64,000 nt of DNA from Actinospica robiniae DSM 44927 (GCF_000504285.1 NZ_KI632511.1:1299372-1363371); one strand, 5' to 3'. Counted from the first letter of the stretch, positions 25,413-36,624 are shown. A program made the numbers and translations. Notes: generated by a model not told the origin, from the letters alone.

Positions 25413-25951
25413 TTGATCTCCGCTGCACCGCAACGCACATCACCCGCGGACCCGGACCTCGAGCGATTGGCCGCCTGCGCGGTGGTGCCGTTGATCGTCA
25501 TCGACGACGCCCGTCACGCCGAGCCTCTGGCCGACGCGCTGATCGCCGGAGGCCTGCACTGCGCCGAGATCACGTTGCGCACCGATGCCGCCATACCCGC
25601 GCTCCGCGCGATCGCCCGTCACGGCGGCCTGCTGGCCGGAGCCGGAACCGTGCTCGCGCCCGACCAAGTCGAACCATGCCTGGACGCCGGAGCTTCCCCG
25701 CCGAACAGGTCGACGGGCTCGCCGCCCTCGAGGCGATCGCCGCGGCCATCCCCGGCGTCGCCTTCGTGCCCACGGGAGGGATCACCGGGGAGAATGCCGA
25801 CGCTTATCTCGCCAGCCCGCACGTACTGGCGGTCGGCGGCGGTCGGACAGTTCCCCGTGCCCTGATCGCCGACGCCGCATGGGACGAGATCCGGACGCGT
25901 GCCGACCACGCATCGGCGTTGGCTGACCTGGCCGCAGGACTGCCGCGGTGA
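25413..25951 (+). pseudogene. KDPG/KDG-type aldolase, internal deletion and frameshift
   Basis: Relic of a 2-keto-3-deoxy-(phospho)gluconate aldolase. The first 77 codons from a TTG at 25413 (AAGGAG 7 bases upstream) read normally: ERLAACAVVPLIVIDDARHA, GGLHCAEITLRT, GAGTVLAPDQVEPCLDAGA. At about 25690 the frame changes to FPAEQVDGLAALEAI, GVAFVPTGGITGENADAYL, and runs to a TGA at 25951. Between DAGA and FPAEQ about 50 residues of the family are missing, including the Schiff-base Lys that precedes FFPAE. The product cannot be active. It overlaps the following kinase relic by 4 bases, so the original pair was an operon behind GntR. Confidence 0.85.
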
Positions 25952-26464
25952 AGCACCCCGATCGGCACAGCCTGGTGACCTTCGGCGCGACCATGGGCCT
26001 GATCAGCGCGTCCGGAATCGGGCGCCTGGAGCCCGACCCCGCCTTCAGCTACGGAATCGGAGGCGCGGAGAGCAACGTCGCGATCGGTGTGGCACGCCTC
26101 GGCGGGTTCGCAGGAGTCGAAGAAGCCGAGCTGATCCTCGGACGCTCCGGCTCATCGGAAGATCTCGCGCGGGCGCTGGCCGACCTCGGCCCCCGCCCAG
26201 GCCGTGATCAAGGATGGCGCTCGCGGGGCGACGGCGGTGATCGACGTCCGTACCTACCGCGCGCCCGCACTGACCGTGCAAGTGGTCGATCCGGTCGGCG
26301 CCGGCTACCTCGCCGACCAGCTCGTCGGCCGCTCGCCGGAAGACAGGCTGGGAACCGCGGTCGCCGCCGGTGCCCACGCCGTCGGCGTTCCCGGGGACTG
26401 CGAAGGCCCGCCCATCCGCGAGGAACTGAGCACCCTCGGCAGCGCCGCCGACGTCCTACGTTGA
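25948..26464 (+). pseudogene. PfkB-family sugar (2-keto-3-deoxygluconate) kinase relic
   Basis: The N-terminus reads VTFGATMGLISASGIG and SYGIGGAESNVAIGVARLG, a typical KDG-kinase start. The following 140 or so residues that complete the substrate domain are absent. The text resumes as EEAELILGRSGSSEDLARALADLG, shifts frame near 26190, and continues as AVIKDGARGATAVI then DPVGAG-YLADQLVG. The family motif DPVGAGDAFVAGYL has lost its middle, with the catalytic Asp. The break lies at a GCCGGC that is normally repeated, as expected for slippage between short repeats. Three separate lesions argue against one sequencing error. Confidence 0.8.
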
Positions 26465-26481
26465 ATGGCGATCCGCCGCAC

Positions 26482-28750
<2,269 letters not shown>

Positions 28751-28812
28751 CCCTGACGAATATCGAGGAGTGCTGATTTGCAAGTGCACTAGGGCCGCGC
28801 TGACGGCCAGAC

Positions 28813-28844
28813 GGTCGGCCCGCGCAGCGCAGCGCGGGCCGACC
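28813..28844 (+). terminator. Terminator of the endoglucanase gene
   Basis: Perfect 13-bp stem GGTCGGCCCGCGC / GCGCGGGCCGACC with a 6-base loop, followed by CTGCTTT, 62 bases after the stop. Confidence 0.75.
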
Positions 28845-29499
28845 CTGCTTTCGCCCCGCTTCGAACCTGACCGAGGCCACAGCGGAAATGCGCAGCCACG
28901 CGAAGGCCATGCCGCTCACTCTTCCTCGGCGAGGCCGGTCGCGCCAGTAGCACTGGTCCACCGGACGCCACGGCAAAGACTGTCATCGCTCTTTTACGTC
29001 CATGTGGGCGTTTCTTCCCGCCCGCGAACACGACGGCTCGCTGACCGCCATCGGATCGCAGACAGCGCCCGGCACCGTCGGCGGCTAGGGCATCGTCGCA
29101 TCCTGACAGGTGACGCCCGCGAGCCGGTAACCGCAGTTTCGCGCGTACCGGCTCGTCCCATCTGTCGGCGATGTTCGCCGGCTCCACCCCGACTCCGAGG
29201 CACAGATGCTTCGGTCGCGGACGCCGGCAACCGGTGACGCACCTCGCTCGCTACGCGAGCGCGATCTGTTCGAGGATCTGCTGAATTGGGCGGGACTCGG
29301 GCCGGCGGGCAGCGGCGTCATCGCCTCCGGCCTGATTCGCGTATGAGGACAGCCGGCGTGCCGGGAGACCGAGGTTCGACGAAAATTGCGCGAGCGGGCG
29401 CGGAAGGACCCGCTGAAGTTCACAGGAAAGCGCCTGACTTGGTCAAGGATATGAGACTGCTGCTCGGACCCGAAGGGATACGGGTCGCGCGAGGGAGGC
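28845..29499. other. 655-bp region without an identifiable gene
   Basis: No complete gene is supported. Two short plus-strand segments have protein-like composition and end in stops: one at about 29255-29346 (ERDLFEDLLNWAGLGPAG) and one at about 29365-29453 (RKDPLKFTGKRLTWSR). They may be remnants of deleted genes, but no family is recognised. Confidence 0.4.
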
Positions 29500-30405
29500 T
29501 CAGTCTTTAACGGAACCGGCCAGCATGCCCGTGACCAGGAACCGCTGGGAGAAGAGGAACACCGTCACCACGGGGGTGGTCGCCAGCAAGGTGGCGAGCG
29601 CGAGTTCCGGACGCGCGATGGACATGGACGTGAGGCCAACTTGAATCGGGAACTGGGTGCTCTGCGGCAACAGCACGTAGGGCAGGAAGTAGGTGGTCCA
29701 GTTGGTGACGAAGCTGAAGAAGCCGACGAGCGCGACGACCGGCATCGCGAGCGGCAGCACCACCCGGCGGAAGGCGCCGAATTCCGTGCAGCCGTCGAGC
29801 CGCGCGGCCTCAAGCAGCGATCCGGGAACCGCCGTGTCGAAGTAGATGTACGCCAGATAGACACCGAAAGGGTAGAACGAAAAGGGCAGGATGATCGACC
29901 ATATCGTGCCGATCAGGTGTACGGCGTTGACCTCCAGGAACAGCGGCACGACCAACGTCGTGCTGGGCATCAGCATGACGACCAGAGTCGAAACGAGCAG
30001 CGTGCGCCGCCCCGGGAAGTCCGTCCGCGCCAGCGCGTAGCCGACGGGAATGGACACTGTGAGGGTGATGGCCAGCGCGGCGAACGAGTAGACGGCGGAG
30101 TTGCGCAGCCATAGGAAGACCGTGCCGTCCTGATATCTGGTCAGCGCGTCCCAGTTGGCTTGCAGAGTGTGCCAGGAGCCGAAGGAGAGTGGCTTGGCAT
30201 TCACAAGCTGGTACTCCGTCTTCGTGGCAGCCAATAGCAGCCAGAGCACCGGCAGACCGAAGAAGACGGCGAACAACAGCAGTACCACCACGGCCACGGG
30301 ATTGCGCCCGGTGCGCCCGGTGCGGCGCCGTCGGGTGCGCGCGGCGTCCCGTCGCCGCACGTGCGCGGTCGGCACGGGTGCGTCAACGCGGGGCTCATTC
30401 GACAT
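29500..30405 (-). CDS. Orphan carbohydrate ABC transporter permease (MalG type)
   Basis: 301-residue inner-membrane permease with coupling loop EAARLDGCTEFGAFRRVVLPLAMP. It is a close paralogue of the permease at 20969-21907. ATG at 30405. Its MalF partner survives only as the 30-residue tail overlapping this gene's start, and no binding-protein gene is nearby. It may therefore be non-functional despite an intact frame, or may pair with a distant partner. Confidence 0.88.
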   Translation of the reverse strand: MSNEPRVDAPVPTAHVRRRDAARTRRRRTGRTGRNPVAVVVLLLFAVFFGLPVLWLLLAATKTEYQLVNAKPLSFGSWHTLQANWDALTRYQDGTVFLWLRNSAVYSFAALAITLTVSIPVGYALARTDFPGRRTLLVSTLVVMLMPSTTLVVPLFLEVNAVHLIGTIWSIILPFSFYPFGVYLAYIYFDTAVPGSLLEAARLDGCTEFGAFRRVVLPLAMPVVALVGFFSFVTNWTTYFLPYVLLPQSTQFPIQVGLTSMSIARPELALATLLATTPVVTVFLFSQRFLVTGMLAGSVKD

Positions 30406-30487
30406 CGAAGAGCTCCGACCTGGCGCCGAACACCGCCGCGCCCTCGAGCCGCACCGAAAGCGCTGCCACCGAGGCCGCAGCGGCAGC
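30395..30487 (-). pseudogene. C-terminal tail of a deleted MalF-type permease
   Basis: The minus strand encodes AAAAASVAALSVRLEGAAVF then GARSELFDVE and a stop, aligning with the end of the intact permease at 21897 (AAAISVELLVIGLVVASVF, RSGFFDAD). It overlaps the orphan permease start by 11 bases, the same overlap as in the intact operon. The sequence upstream (30488-30780) has lost all similarity. Confidence 0.6.
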
Positions 30488-30782
30488 CTGGACTTCGTCG
30501 CCGCGAGCCGCGAGCCGGTGCGGGGACGAGCCCGACGCCGCACACGAAGGGGGACGCGAGGGCACGCCCGCGAACTGGCCCGCTCCGCCCACACCCGTTG
30601 CTCGTATTGCGTGTTTCAAGCCGACTCCGACCAGATTGCGGCGCAAGGACAGCCGATCGCCCCGCGGCCACGGCGAGCAAGGTGTCTGATTTAACTCTTC
30701 CACGCGGCCGACCCTGGACGATCGCACGGCCGCAGGTCCAGCCACCTTCCGGATGAGTCGCTTTGATACGACATCAATTAAA

Positions 30783-30825
30783 CCGGACGTGCCGCGCCGC
30801 CAGACTGGCGGCGCGGCACGTCCGG
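30783..30825 (-). terminator. Strong intrinsic terminator of the GH-A/ricin gene
   Basis: Perfect 19-bp stem starting CCGGACGTGCC and closing GGCACGTCCGG around AGACT. On the minus strand it is followed by TTTAATT. It lies 98 bases beyond the stop of the gene at 30923. The best terminator in the window. Confidence 0.85.
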
Positions 30826-30922
30826 CTGGGCACGGCAGCCACGCCGCGCCCAGCCGGCGGACTCTGGTCGCCCGGGGCCCGGCCGTCAGCCGGGCGACCT
30901 ACCGGCCCCCAAGCGTGCGCGG

Positions 30923-32596
30923 TTACTGCCGGGACCACTTCTGGTTGCTCTTACCGTTGCAGGTCCAGATCTCCACCGCGGTGCCGTTGGCCGTGCCTCC
31001 GCCTGTCGCATCCAGGCACAGCCCGGACCCGCGGCCGACCACCGTGCCGTCCGAGTTCAGGGTCCATTGCTGGTTCGCACCGCCGTTGCAGTCCCAGATC
31101 TCGACCCGGGTGCCCGCGCTCGTCGCGTTGTTCGGCACGTCGAGGCACTTGTTGCCGTAGACCTGAAGCTCGCCGTTGGACTGGTACGCCCACTGCTGAT
31201 TGCTGCCGCCGTCGCAGTCCCAGATATCCAGCAGCGTGCCGTTGGCCGTGGCCAGGCCGGGCACGTCCAGACACCGGTTGGAGGCTGCGCCACGCAACAC
31301 GCCGGTACTGCCACCGCCACCGCCGCTGCCGGCTGGTGTGATGACGAGGTGGTAGCCGTATGCGGCGTTCATGGAGCTGACCGGTACGGTGACGGAGCCG
31401 TTGGCCACGGTGTAGGTCGTCTGGGAGACGGTGGTGGGTGCCGAGACCGCGACGGTGCGCCCGGGCGAGGGGGTGTACTGGAGGGTGGCGGTGACCTGGG
31501 AGCTGCCGGAGAACCCGGCGAGCGCGTTGAGACCGTTGACGGTGACGGCGGTCGAGCCGCTGCCGCCGCCGAAGACGACGTTGACCTGGTTCTGCGCGGA
31601 GGGCACGGAGGCGGCGCCGTCGAGCGAGCCCGACGGGGTGGTGGTGACCATGTTTCCGGTCATCGACCCGTACCAGTCATAGAGCCAGTAGGCGCCGTTC
31701 GGGGAGCCTCCCTGTCCGGTCAGCAGGTCGCCCAGGGCCCCGGACTGGTTCCAGAACGCGAGCTCCGCGTTGTTGATGCCGAGGCGCTCGAACTGCGCGA
31801 TGTAGCCGACGAGGTCACCGGGAATGCCGACCTGGGAGGGGGCGGCGTACTCCTCGATCGCGATCGGGCGAGGGCTGATGCCCAGGCTCGACTCGAGGCC
31901 TTGCACGGTCGCGACGTCCCCGGCGATCTTGCCGGAGGACTCGAGCTCGTGCCAGGAGATGATGTCCGGGACGGTGTTGGTGGCCACCGCGTTCTGCAGG
32001 AAGCTCTGCATCCCGGAGATGTTGTCCGAGTAGCTCGGCCCCTGGATCGGCACGCCCGGGGCGAGCGAGCGGACCTGGTTGAAGGTCTTGGTCCAGAACG
32101 CGTTGAAGGTCCCGTTGGACGTGAGCCAGGTGTTGTCCGGCTCGTTCCACAGCTCGTAGGAGGTCAGGTTCGTGATGCCGGATGCCTTGATCTCGCTGAT
32201 CTGGGTGGAGACCACCGAGGACCAGTTCGACGCGTTGTACTGATACGGCCAGCCGGCGTAGTAGTCCGAGAGGCGGTCGACCACCTTCGCCCCGGCCTTC
32301 GCCGCCTCGCCGGCCACTTTCAGGATGTCGCCGGTCGCCTGCTGCTTGCCGCCGGCCGCCATCTGCACGAACGTGTTCGGGTGCAACGGCTCGACCAGGC
32401 TGTCCGCCGGCACCGTCGCCGTCGCCAGACCGTAGAGCGAACCGGTCGCGACATGCGTGACCGGACGGAACGACTGGTTCGCCGCCACCACCAACGTCGG
32501 AGTGGAGGCCGCCGCGGCCTGCGGAATCGGGCCCACGGCCAACACCCCCGCCACGAGCAACACGGCGAGCCCGGGCGCCGCGTGGGATATACGCAT
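30923..32596 (-). CDS. Secreted clan GH-A glycosidase with ricin-B lectin
   Basis: 557 residues. Signal peptide 1-30 (ending QAAAA). Catalytic region about 35-340 with SYELWNEPD (putative acid/base E152) and RPIAIEEYAAP (putative nucleophile E248 or E249). A beta-sandwich follows to about 420, then a Gly/Ser linker and a ricin-B domain (427-557) with three QxW repeats (SNQQWAY, ANQQWTL, SNQKWSR). It is related in plan to the protein at 7267-9066 but belongs to a different subgroup. ATG at 32596 follows AGGAGGTGACC. Substrate unknown; a plant-cell-wall side chain is likely. Confidence 0.88.
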   Translation of the reverse strand: MRISHAAPGLAVLLVAGVLAVGPIPQAAAASTPTLVVAANQSFRPVTHVATGSLYGLATATVPADSLVEPLHPNTFVQMAAGGKQQATGDILKVAGEAAKAGAKVVDRLSDYYAGWPYQYNASNWSSVVSTQISEIKASGITNLTSYELWNEPDNTWLTSNGTFNAFWTKTFNQVRSLAPGVPIQGPSYSDNISGMQSFLQNAVATNTVPDIISWHELESSGKIAGDVATVQGLESSLGISPRPIAIEEYAAPSQVGIPGDLVGYIAQFERLGINNAELAFWNQSGALGDLLTGQGGSPNGAYWLYDWYGSMTGNMVTTTPSGSLDGAASVPSAQNQVNVVFGGGSGSTAVTVNGLNALAGFSGSSQVTATLQYTPSPGRTVAVSAPTTVSQTTYTVANGSVTVPVSSMNAAYGYHLVITPAGSGGGGGSTGVLRGAASNRCLDVPGLATANGTLLDIWDCDGGSNQQWAYQSNGELQVYGNKCLDVPNNATSAGTRVEIWDCNGGANQQWTLNSDGTVVGRGSGLCLDATGGGTANGTAVEIWTCNGKSNQKWSRQ

Positions 32597-32710
32597 GAAA
32601 GGTCACCTCCTGAGAGAGGCCGTGTCAGCGCGGGCCTGTATCGGACATAGGGGCCGTACAAGCCGGCCTCCGCCCGAAACCGAGCCGACAAAGCAAACGA
32701 TTTCTCCCGC

Positions 32711-32739
32711 AAGGTAGGGCCAGATCCTGCAATAGTCAA
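32711..32739 (-). promoter_or_regulatory. Promoter of the GH-A/ricin gene at 30923
   Basis: Minus strand TTGACT (32739-32734), 17 bases, TACCTT (32716-32711), giving a leader of about 108 bases. Confidence 0.55.
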
Positions 32740-32788
32740 CGATTAAAGCCCCGTGATGCCGCCCCCAGGGCCAGTAAAGAAAAGTTGG

Positions 32789-32802
32789 GGAAACCGTTTA
32801 CC
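32789..32802. promoter_or_regulatory. LacI/cre-like palindrome upstream of the glycosidase promoter
   Basis: GGAAACCGTTTACC is a near-palindrome of the type bound by LacI-family regulators (compare its complement GGTAAACGGTTTCC). It lies 50 bases upstream of the -35 box. No LacI gene is adjacent. The surrounding 32740-33029 holds no other recognisable gene. Confidence 0.35.
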
Positions 32803-33029
32803 TCGCTATGCGCCCAGTCGGCGGCGGTGCCAAGCGCAGACTCCTGCGAAAGAAGCAGTCCGACTCGGGCACCCTGGGAACCGGAACGGTCCCGCTCAGA
32901 ACGGATACGCAAGAGCACCCGGGTTCCTGAGCGGACGTCGCCGGGGTAGGTAGGCCGGATCGGTGCTGGACCTGGGCCTGCTGCTCGTTCGGGTGAACTC
33001 CGCCCGGTTCTGAGGACTCCTCGCCGTAG

Positions 33030-34166
33030 ATGGCCGATCCTCGATTGAGGCGAGAGTTCTTCACTCTCGGTGAACTCAGGAGGCGTGGGTTGGGCCTGGC
33101 TCTCGTCAAGAATCTCCGCGAAGCCCGTGCCCCGCTCGGCGCGGAGGAGATCGAGGAGTTCGAGACGGACGTGCTAGCCGGGTTCGTCCTGGCCCGGGCG
33201 GCGGCCGGGCTCGTCGACAGCACGATCCGCAACGACGTCAGCCACCTGGAACAGGTCAGGGGCTGGTTCGAGCGGCCCTTGTGGGATATGCAGCCCGCGG
33301 ATGCCGACGCCTACTTCGGCAAGGTACTGCGGCAGGCCAAGCCCTCGACCCGCACCAGCCGCGCCGGGGCGCTGAGCGTGTACTTCGAGTTCCTGGAGCT
33401 GCGACACAAGGTCGAGATCTACAATCTGACCGGCCGGGTCGTGGAGTGCCCGCTCGATGAGATCAACCGTCCTCGCGCGTCGGTCGAGCCACAGCTGCGC
33501 ATCCCACCGACCGAAGCCGAGATCGACGCGCTGTTCGCCGGCTGGCGCGGGGAGCTGGCGGTGTGCCGAAAGTTCGCCCCGACCGCCCGCAACTACGTTG
33601 CCGCCCGCCTGGCGGCCGATGTCGGGGTGCGTATCAACGAGATGCGCATGCTCGACCTCGACGACGTGCGCTGGGAGCTCGGCCACTTCGGCAAGCTCAA
33701 CGTCCGCCACGGCAAAGGCTCGCGTCGCCGAGGCCCCAAGCCCCGGCTGGTGCCGCTGATCGACGGCGCCGACCGCAACCTGCGCTGGTACATCGAGGAC
33801 GTCTGGGGCAACTTCGATGTCGACCACACCCTGCCCGGAGCACCGCTGTTCCCCTCCGAGCGCCGCGCGGGAGGCGGCGCGGGACTGCGGGCGACCGCGG
33901 ACGTCTTCCGCCGTTCGCTCGCCGAGGCGGCCGACGCCTTCCTACCGACATGGGCGGGCCGGCTGACCCCGCACGTGCTGCGGCATTTCTGCGCCAGCCG
34001 CTTGTACCTGGGCGGAATGAGCCTGTACGCGATCCAGGAGCTGCTCGGCCACGCCTGGACTGGAACCACGGCCCGCTACGTTCACGTCCACGCCGGACAC
34101 ATCGAGGAGGCCTGGGTGCGCGGCCAACAACGCGCCGACGAACGCTGGAAGGGGTTGACCTCGTGA
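33030..34166 (+). CDS. Tyrosine recombinase / integrase
   Basis: 378-residue site-specific recombinase. A SAM-like core-binding domain (about 45-140) precedes the catalytic domain with the complete set R201 (VGVRINEM), K229 (HGKGSRRRG), H315-x-x-R318 (PHVLRHFCASRLYLGG), H341 (LLGHAW) and nucleophile Y350 (TTARYVHVH). All required residues are present, so it should be active. First of three genes overlapping by 4 bases each. Probably moves or integrates a genetic element whose limits are not obvious here. Confidence 0.94.
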   Translation: MADPRLRREFFTLGELRRRGLGLALVKNLREARAPLGAEEIEEFETDVLAGFVLARAAAGLVDSTIRNDVSHLEQVRGWFERPLWDMQPADADAYFGKVLRQAKPSTRTSRAGALSVYFEFLELRHKVEIYNLTGRVVECPLDEINRPRASVEPQLRIPPTEAEIDALFAGWRGELAVCRKFAPTARNYVAARLAADVGVRINEMRMLDLDDVRWELGHFGKLNVRHGKGSRRRGPKPRLVPLIDGADRNLRWYIEDVWGNFDVDHTLPGAPLFPSERRAGGGAGLRATADVFRRSLAEAADAFLPTWAGRLTPHVLRHFCASRLYLGGMSLYAIQELLGHAWTGTTARYVHVHAGHIEEAWVRGQQRADERWKGLTS

Positions 34167-34486
34167 AATGGAACCTGCGCCTGGCCGCAGCCAACCGCGG
34201 CATCTGGAAGGCCAGCGAACTCCAGCACCTGCTGGCCGAGCGCGGCATGGTCATCTCCGCCGGGAAGATGTCCGGGCTGTGGTCCGGCCAGCCCAACGCC
34301 GTTAGGTTGGACGAGCTCGACGTGGTGTGCGCCGTGCTCGGCTGCGGGATCGAGGAGTTGCTGATCCCCGAGCCGGAGAAGGTCACCGCGCCAGGTGTCG
34401 AGGACGAGTCGACGCCGGCCGCCGTCGGCCAGAACCGGCCGGTGATGCCCAAGCCGCGCGGCATCAGGTCCCTGCCGCCGCGGTGA
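34163..34486 (+). CDS. Small XRE/Cro-type HTH protein of the recombinase trio
   Basis: 107 residues. Helix-turn-helix about residues 10-70 (ELQHLLAERGMVISAGKMSGLWSGQP then LDELDVVCAVLGCGIEELL), with a disordered Pro-rich tail. GTG at 34163 overlaps the recombinase stop by 4 bases, and its own TGA overlaps the next GTG. Likely a directionality factor or repressor of the trio (inference). Confidence 0.85.
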   Translation: MKWNLRLAAANRGIWKASELQHLLAERGMVISAGKMSGLWSGQPNAVRLDELDVVCAVLGCGIEELLIPEPEKVTAPGVEDESTPAAVGQNRPVMPKPRGIRSLPPR

Positions 34487-36471
34487 ACTGCGGACACTGC
34501 GGCACCCCGCTACCCGAGGCCTCGCGCCGCGACCGGGTCTACTGCGGCAACAACTGCAGCGCCCTGGCCTCCTACTACCGGCGCAAGGCCGGCCTGCCGG
34601 CCCCGCCACGCTGGCAGCACCCCGCGCTCAGCACCTCAGACCCGCTGCTGTGGCGGGCCGCCGAGCGCGCCGCTGATCTGGCCGCGGCGAACGGCTGGTC
34701 TCGCGGCGTGCTCCGACACACTCTCGACGGGCTCAGCGCTCTACTGGCCCAACGGCCACCCGATACACGAATCGTCAAGAGCGAGATACGTGGCTGCATA
34801 CCCGGGCGGTCCTCGCTGCCCAGGGTCCAGCAGGTCTTGACCGACCTCGACCTGCTCGAAGACGACGCCGGGCCACGCGACCTGCCGTGGATCGAGCGTT
34901 CTGCCGCATCGCTCTGCCCGGGATTCGCCCCCGACGTTCGCGCGTGGCTACTGACACTCAGCCAGGGCGGTCCACGATCCACCGCGCGGTCGCAAAGCAC
35001 CGTGCACGTGTACTTCAGCTCGGTAAGGCCGCTGCTTGAACGCCTCGCCGAAGAACGCGATCACCTGCGCGAGGTCACCGCGATAGACATCACCGCGGTG
35101 CTGGCGCCGCTGAACGGCTGGCGGCGGCGCAACGCCGTCGCTGCGTTACGGTCGCTGTTTCGCCACGCCAAGAAGTACGGCCGAATCTTCACCGATCCGA
35201 CCAGGAGGCTGCACAGCGAAGAGATCCCCGCCTCGGTGCTGCCGCTGGCCGAACACGAGATCAGCGCCATCGAACGCACGGCAACCGACCCGATCCACCG
35301 CCTGGTCATCGCCCTGACCGCCATTCACGCCGCCCGCCCTGCCGCGATTCGACAGCTGACGCTCGACGACGTCGACCGCGCCGCCCGACGCATCACGCTC
35401 GGCGGAAACGAACAGCGCCTGAGCGAACTCGCCCACGACGCGCTCAGGTCATGGCTGGTCGAGAGAAGAAGACGCTGGCCACACACCCCGAACCGGCACG
35501 TGCTGATCACCCCCGCCAGCGCGCTCGGCACCGCCCCGGTCAGCGCCCACTACCTCCAGGTCCACTTCGTTCGCCGCGGCGTCGACCTCGAACGGATCCG
35601 GGCCGACCGCATCCTGCACGAGGCCTTGACCGTCGGGCCCGACCCACTGCACCTCGCGCTCGTGTTCCACCTCTCCCACACCGCCGCCGCCAGGTACGCC
35701 GACATCGAGAGAAGATCACGAACGAGGGACCCGCGGGCGAGCCGACGCCAGGTTCAGACAACCAGGCTGCAGGCCGCACAGGCTGGACCTGTTGACACGG
35801 GGGAACCAGAATTGCTGTTCGTGAGCGAACGGGATGCCGAGACAGCGAAACGTGCTCTCCGCCTCCGCGCGGAGAAGGTGGCACAGCTGCTCGGCATCGA
35901 CGTCACTGCCGCACTGACGGAACCTCGAAGCGGACGAGCTATAGCCGCCGAAGTGCGGAAACCGCTGCTCGAGCGCGCGACCCTGCCAGAGGAGCTATTC
36001 GGCGCGCTGATGGCCGCTGCCGTCTACGACCCCGACCCCAGCTTCTGCCGCTGGTTCGTCGAACCCGCCGTCTACGTCTTCGGCCGCCGCCGGGTGCGTG
36101 CGGCACTGGTCGAATACCTGCGCACAGGCACCGACGCCGAACGTGTCGGCGCGCTCCGAGCCTGGTACAGCACGGGAGTCCCACTGCGGGAAGGCCGATC
36201 GCCTGCTTACGCAGTCGGCACGACACGTGATCCCGCCCTGGACGTGTCGCAGGACATCGTCGATGCCTGGCGTGAGACCTCGCTGAAGCTCCTGCGCGAT
36301 GTGCCGGACCTGCGGATACGCTACGCGCTTCTCTGGATGCTGCCGCCGTCACGCGACGCCTACCCTCTACATCTTCATGATCTGTTTGAAGGCGCGATCG
36401 AAGCTGCTAGGGCGGATCCCGACCCGCACGCCCGTGGCTGGGTGGCCGCTGTTGATCGCCAGCGAAAGTAG
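34483..36471 (+). CDS. Zinc-ribbon tyrosine-recombinase-like protein with C-terminal extension
   Basis: 662 residues. The N-terminus is a zinc ribbon with C3, C6, C21 and C25. Residues about 170-430 have a recombinase layout: a core-binding domain (STVHVYFSSVRPLLERL), a domain starting PLAEHEISAIERTATDPIH, AARPAAIRQLTLDDVDR in the place of the first Arg region, and a late HLSHTAAARYADIE with a possible Tyr. The HxxR is not clean (ILHEAL), so activity is doubtful. Residues about 445-662 are an unrelated helical domain of no recognised family. GTG at 34483 overlaps the HTH gene by 4 bases. Possibly a fused or accessory recombinase that acts with the first gene's product. Confidence 0.8.
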   Translation: MNCGHCGTPLPEASRRDRVYCGNNCSALASYYRRKAGLPAPPRWQHPALSTSDPLLWRAAERAADLAAANGWSRGVLRHTLDGLSALLAQRPPDTRIVKSEIRGCIPGRSSLPRVQQVLTDLDLLEDDAGPRDLPWIERSAASLCPGFAPDVRAWLLTLSQGGPRSTARSQSTVHVYFSSVRPLLERLAEERDHLREVTAIDITAVLAPLNGWRRRNAVAALRSLFRHAKKYGRIFTDPTRRLHSEEIPASVLPLAEHEISAIERTATDPIHRLVIALTAIHAARPAAIRQLTLDDVDRAARRITLGGNEQRLSELAHDALRSWLVERRRRWPHTPNRHVLITPASALGTAPVSAHYLQVHFVRRGVDLERIRADRILHEALTVGPDPLHLALVFHLSHTAAARYADIERRSRTRDPRASRRQVQTTRLQAAQAGPVDTGEPELLFVSERDAETAKRALRLRAEKVAQLLGIDVTAALTEPRSGRAIAAEVRKPLLERATLPEELFGALMAAAVYDPDPSFCRWFVEPAVYVFGRRRVRAALVEYLRTGTDAERVGALRAWYSTGVPLREGRSPAYAVGTTRDPALDVSQDIVDAWRETSLKLLRDVPDLRIRYALLWMLPPSRDAYPLHLHDLFEGAIEAARADPDPHARGWVAAVDRQRK

Positions 36472-36501
36472 CAACCCACCGAGAATCCCGACCCCAAGCG
36501 A

Positions 36502-36519
36502 CGAACCCACGTGGGTTCG
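36502..36519. repeat. Perfect 18-bp palindrome after the recombinase trio
   Basis: CGAACCCACGTGGGTTCG, 30 bases after the trio stop. With no loop it is a poor terminator. It could be a recombination core or operator. Confidence 0.45.
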
Positions 36520-36624
36520 CGATGAAGTGCCGTCAGTCTCGCTGAACTCACGGCAGTCTGGCCGTCAACGGATCGAACACCAGACCCAAACGTGGATGAT
36601 CAAGGGCCCTGTCGTGGCGTTCCG

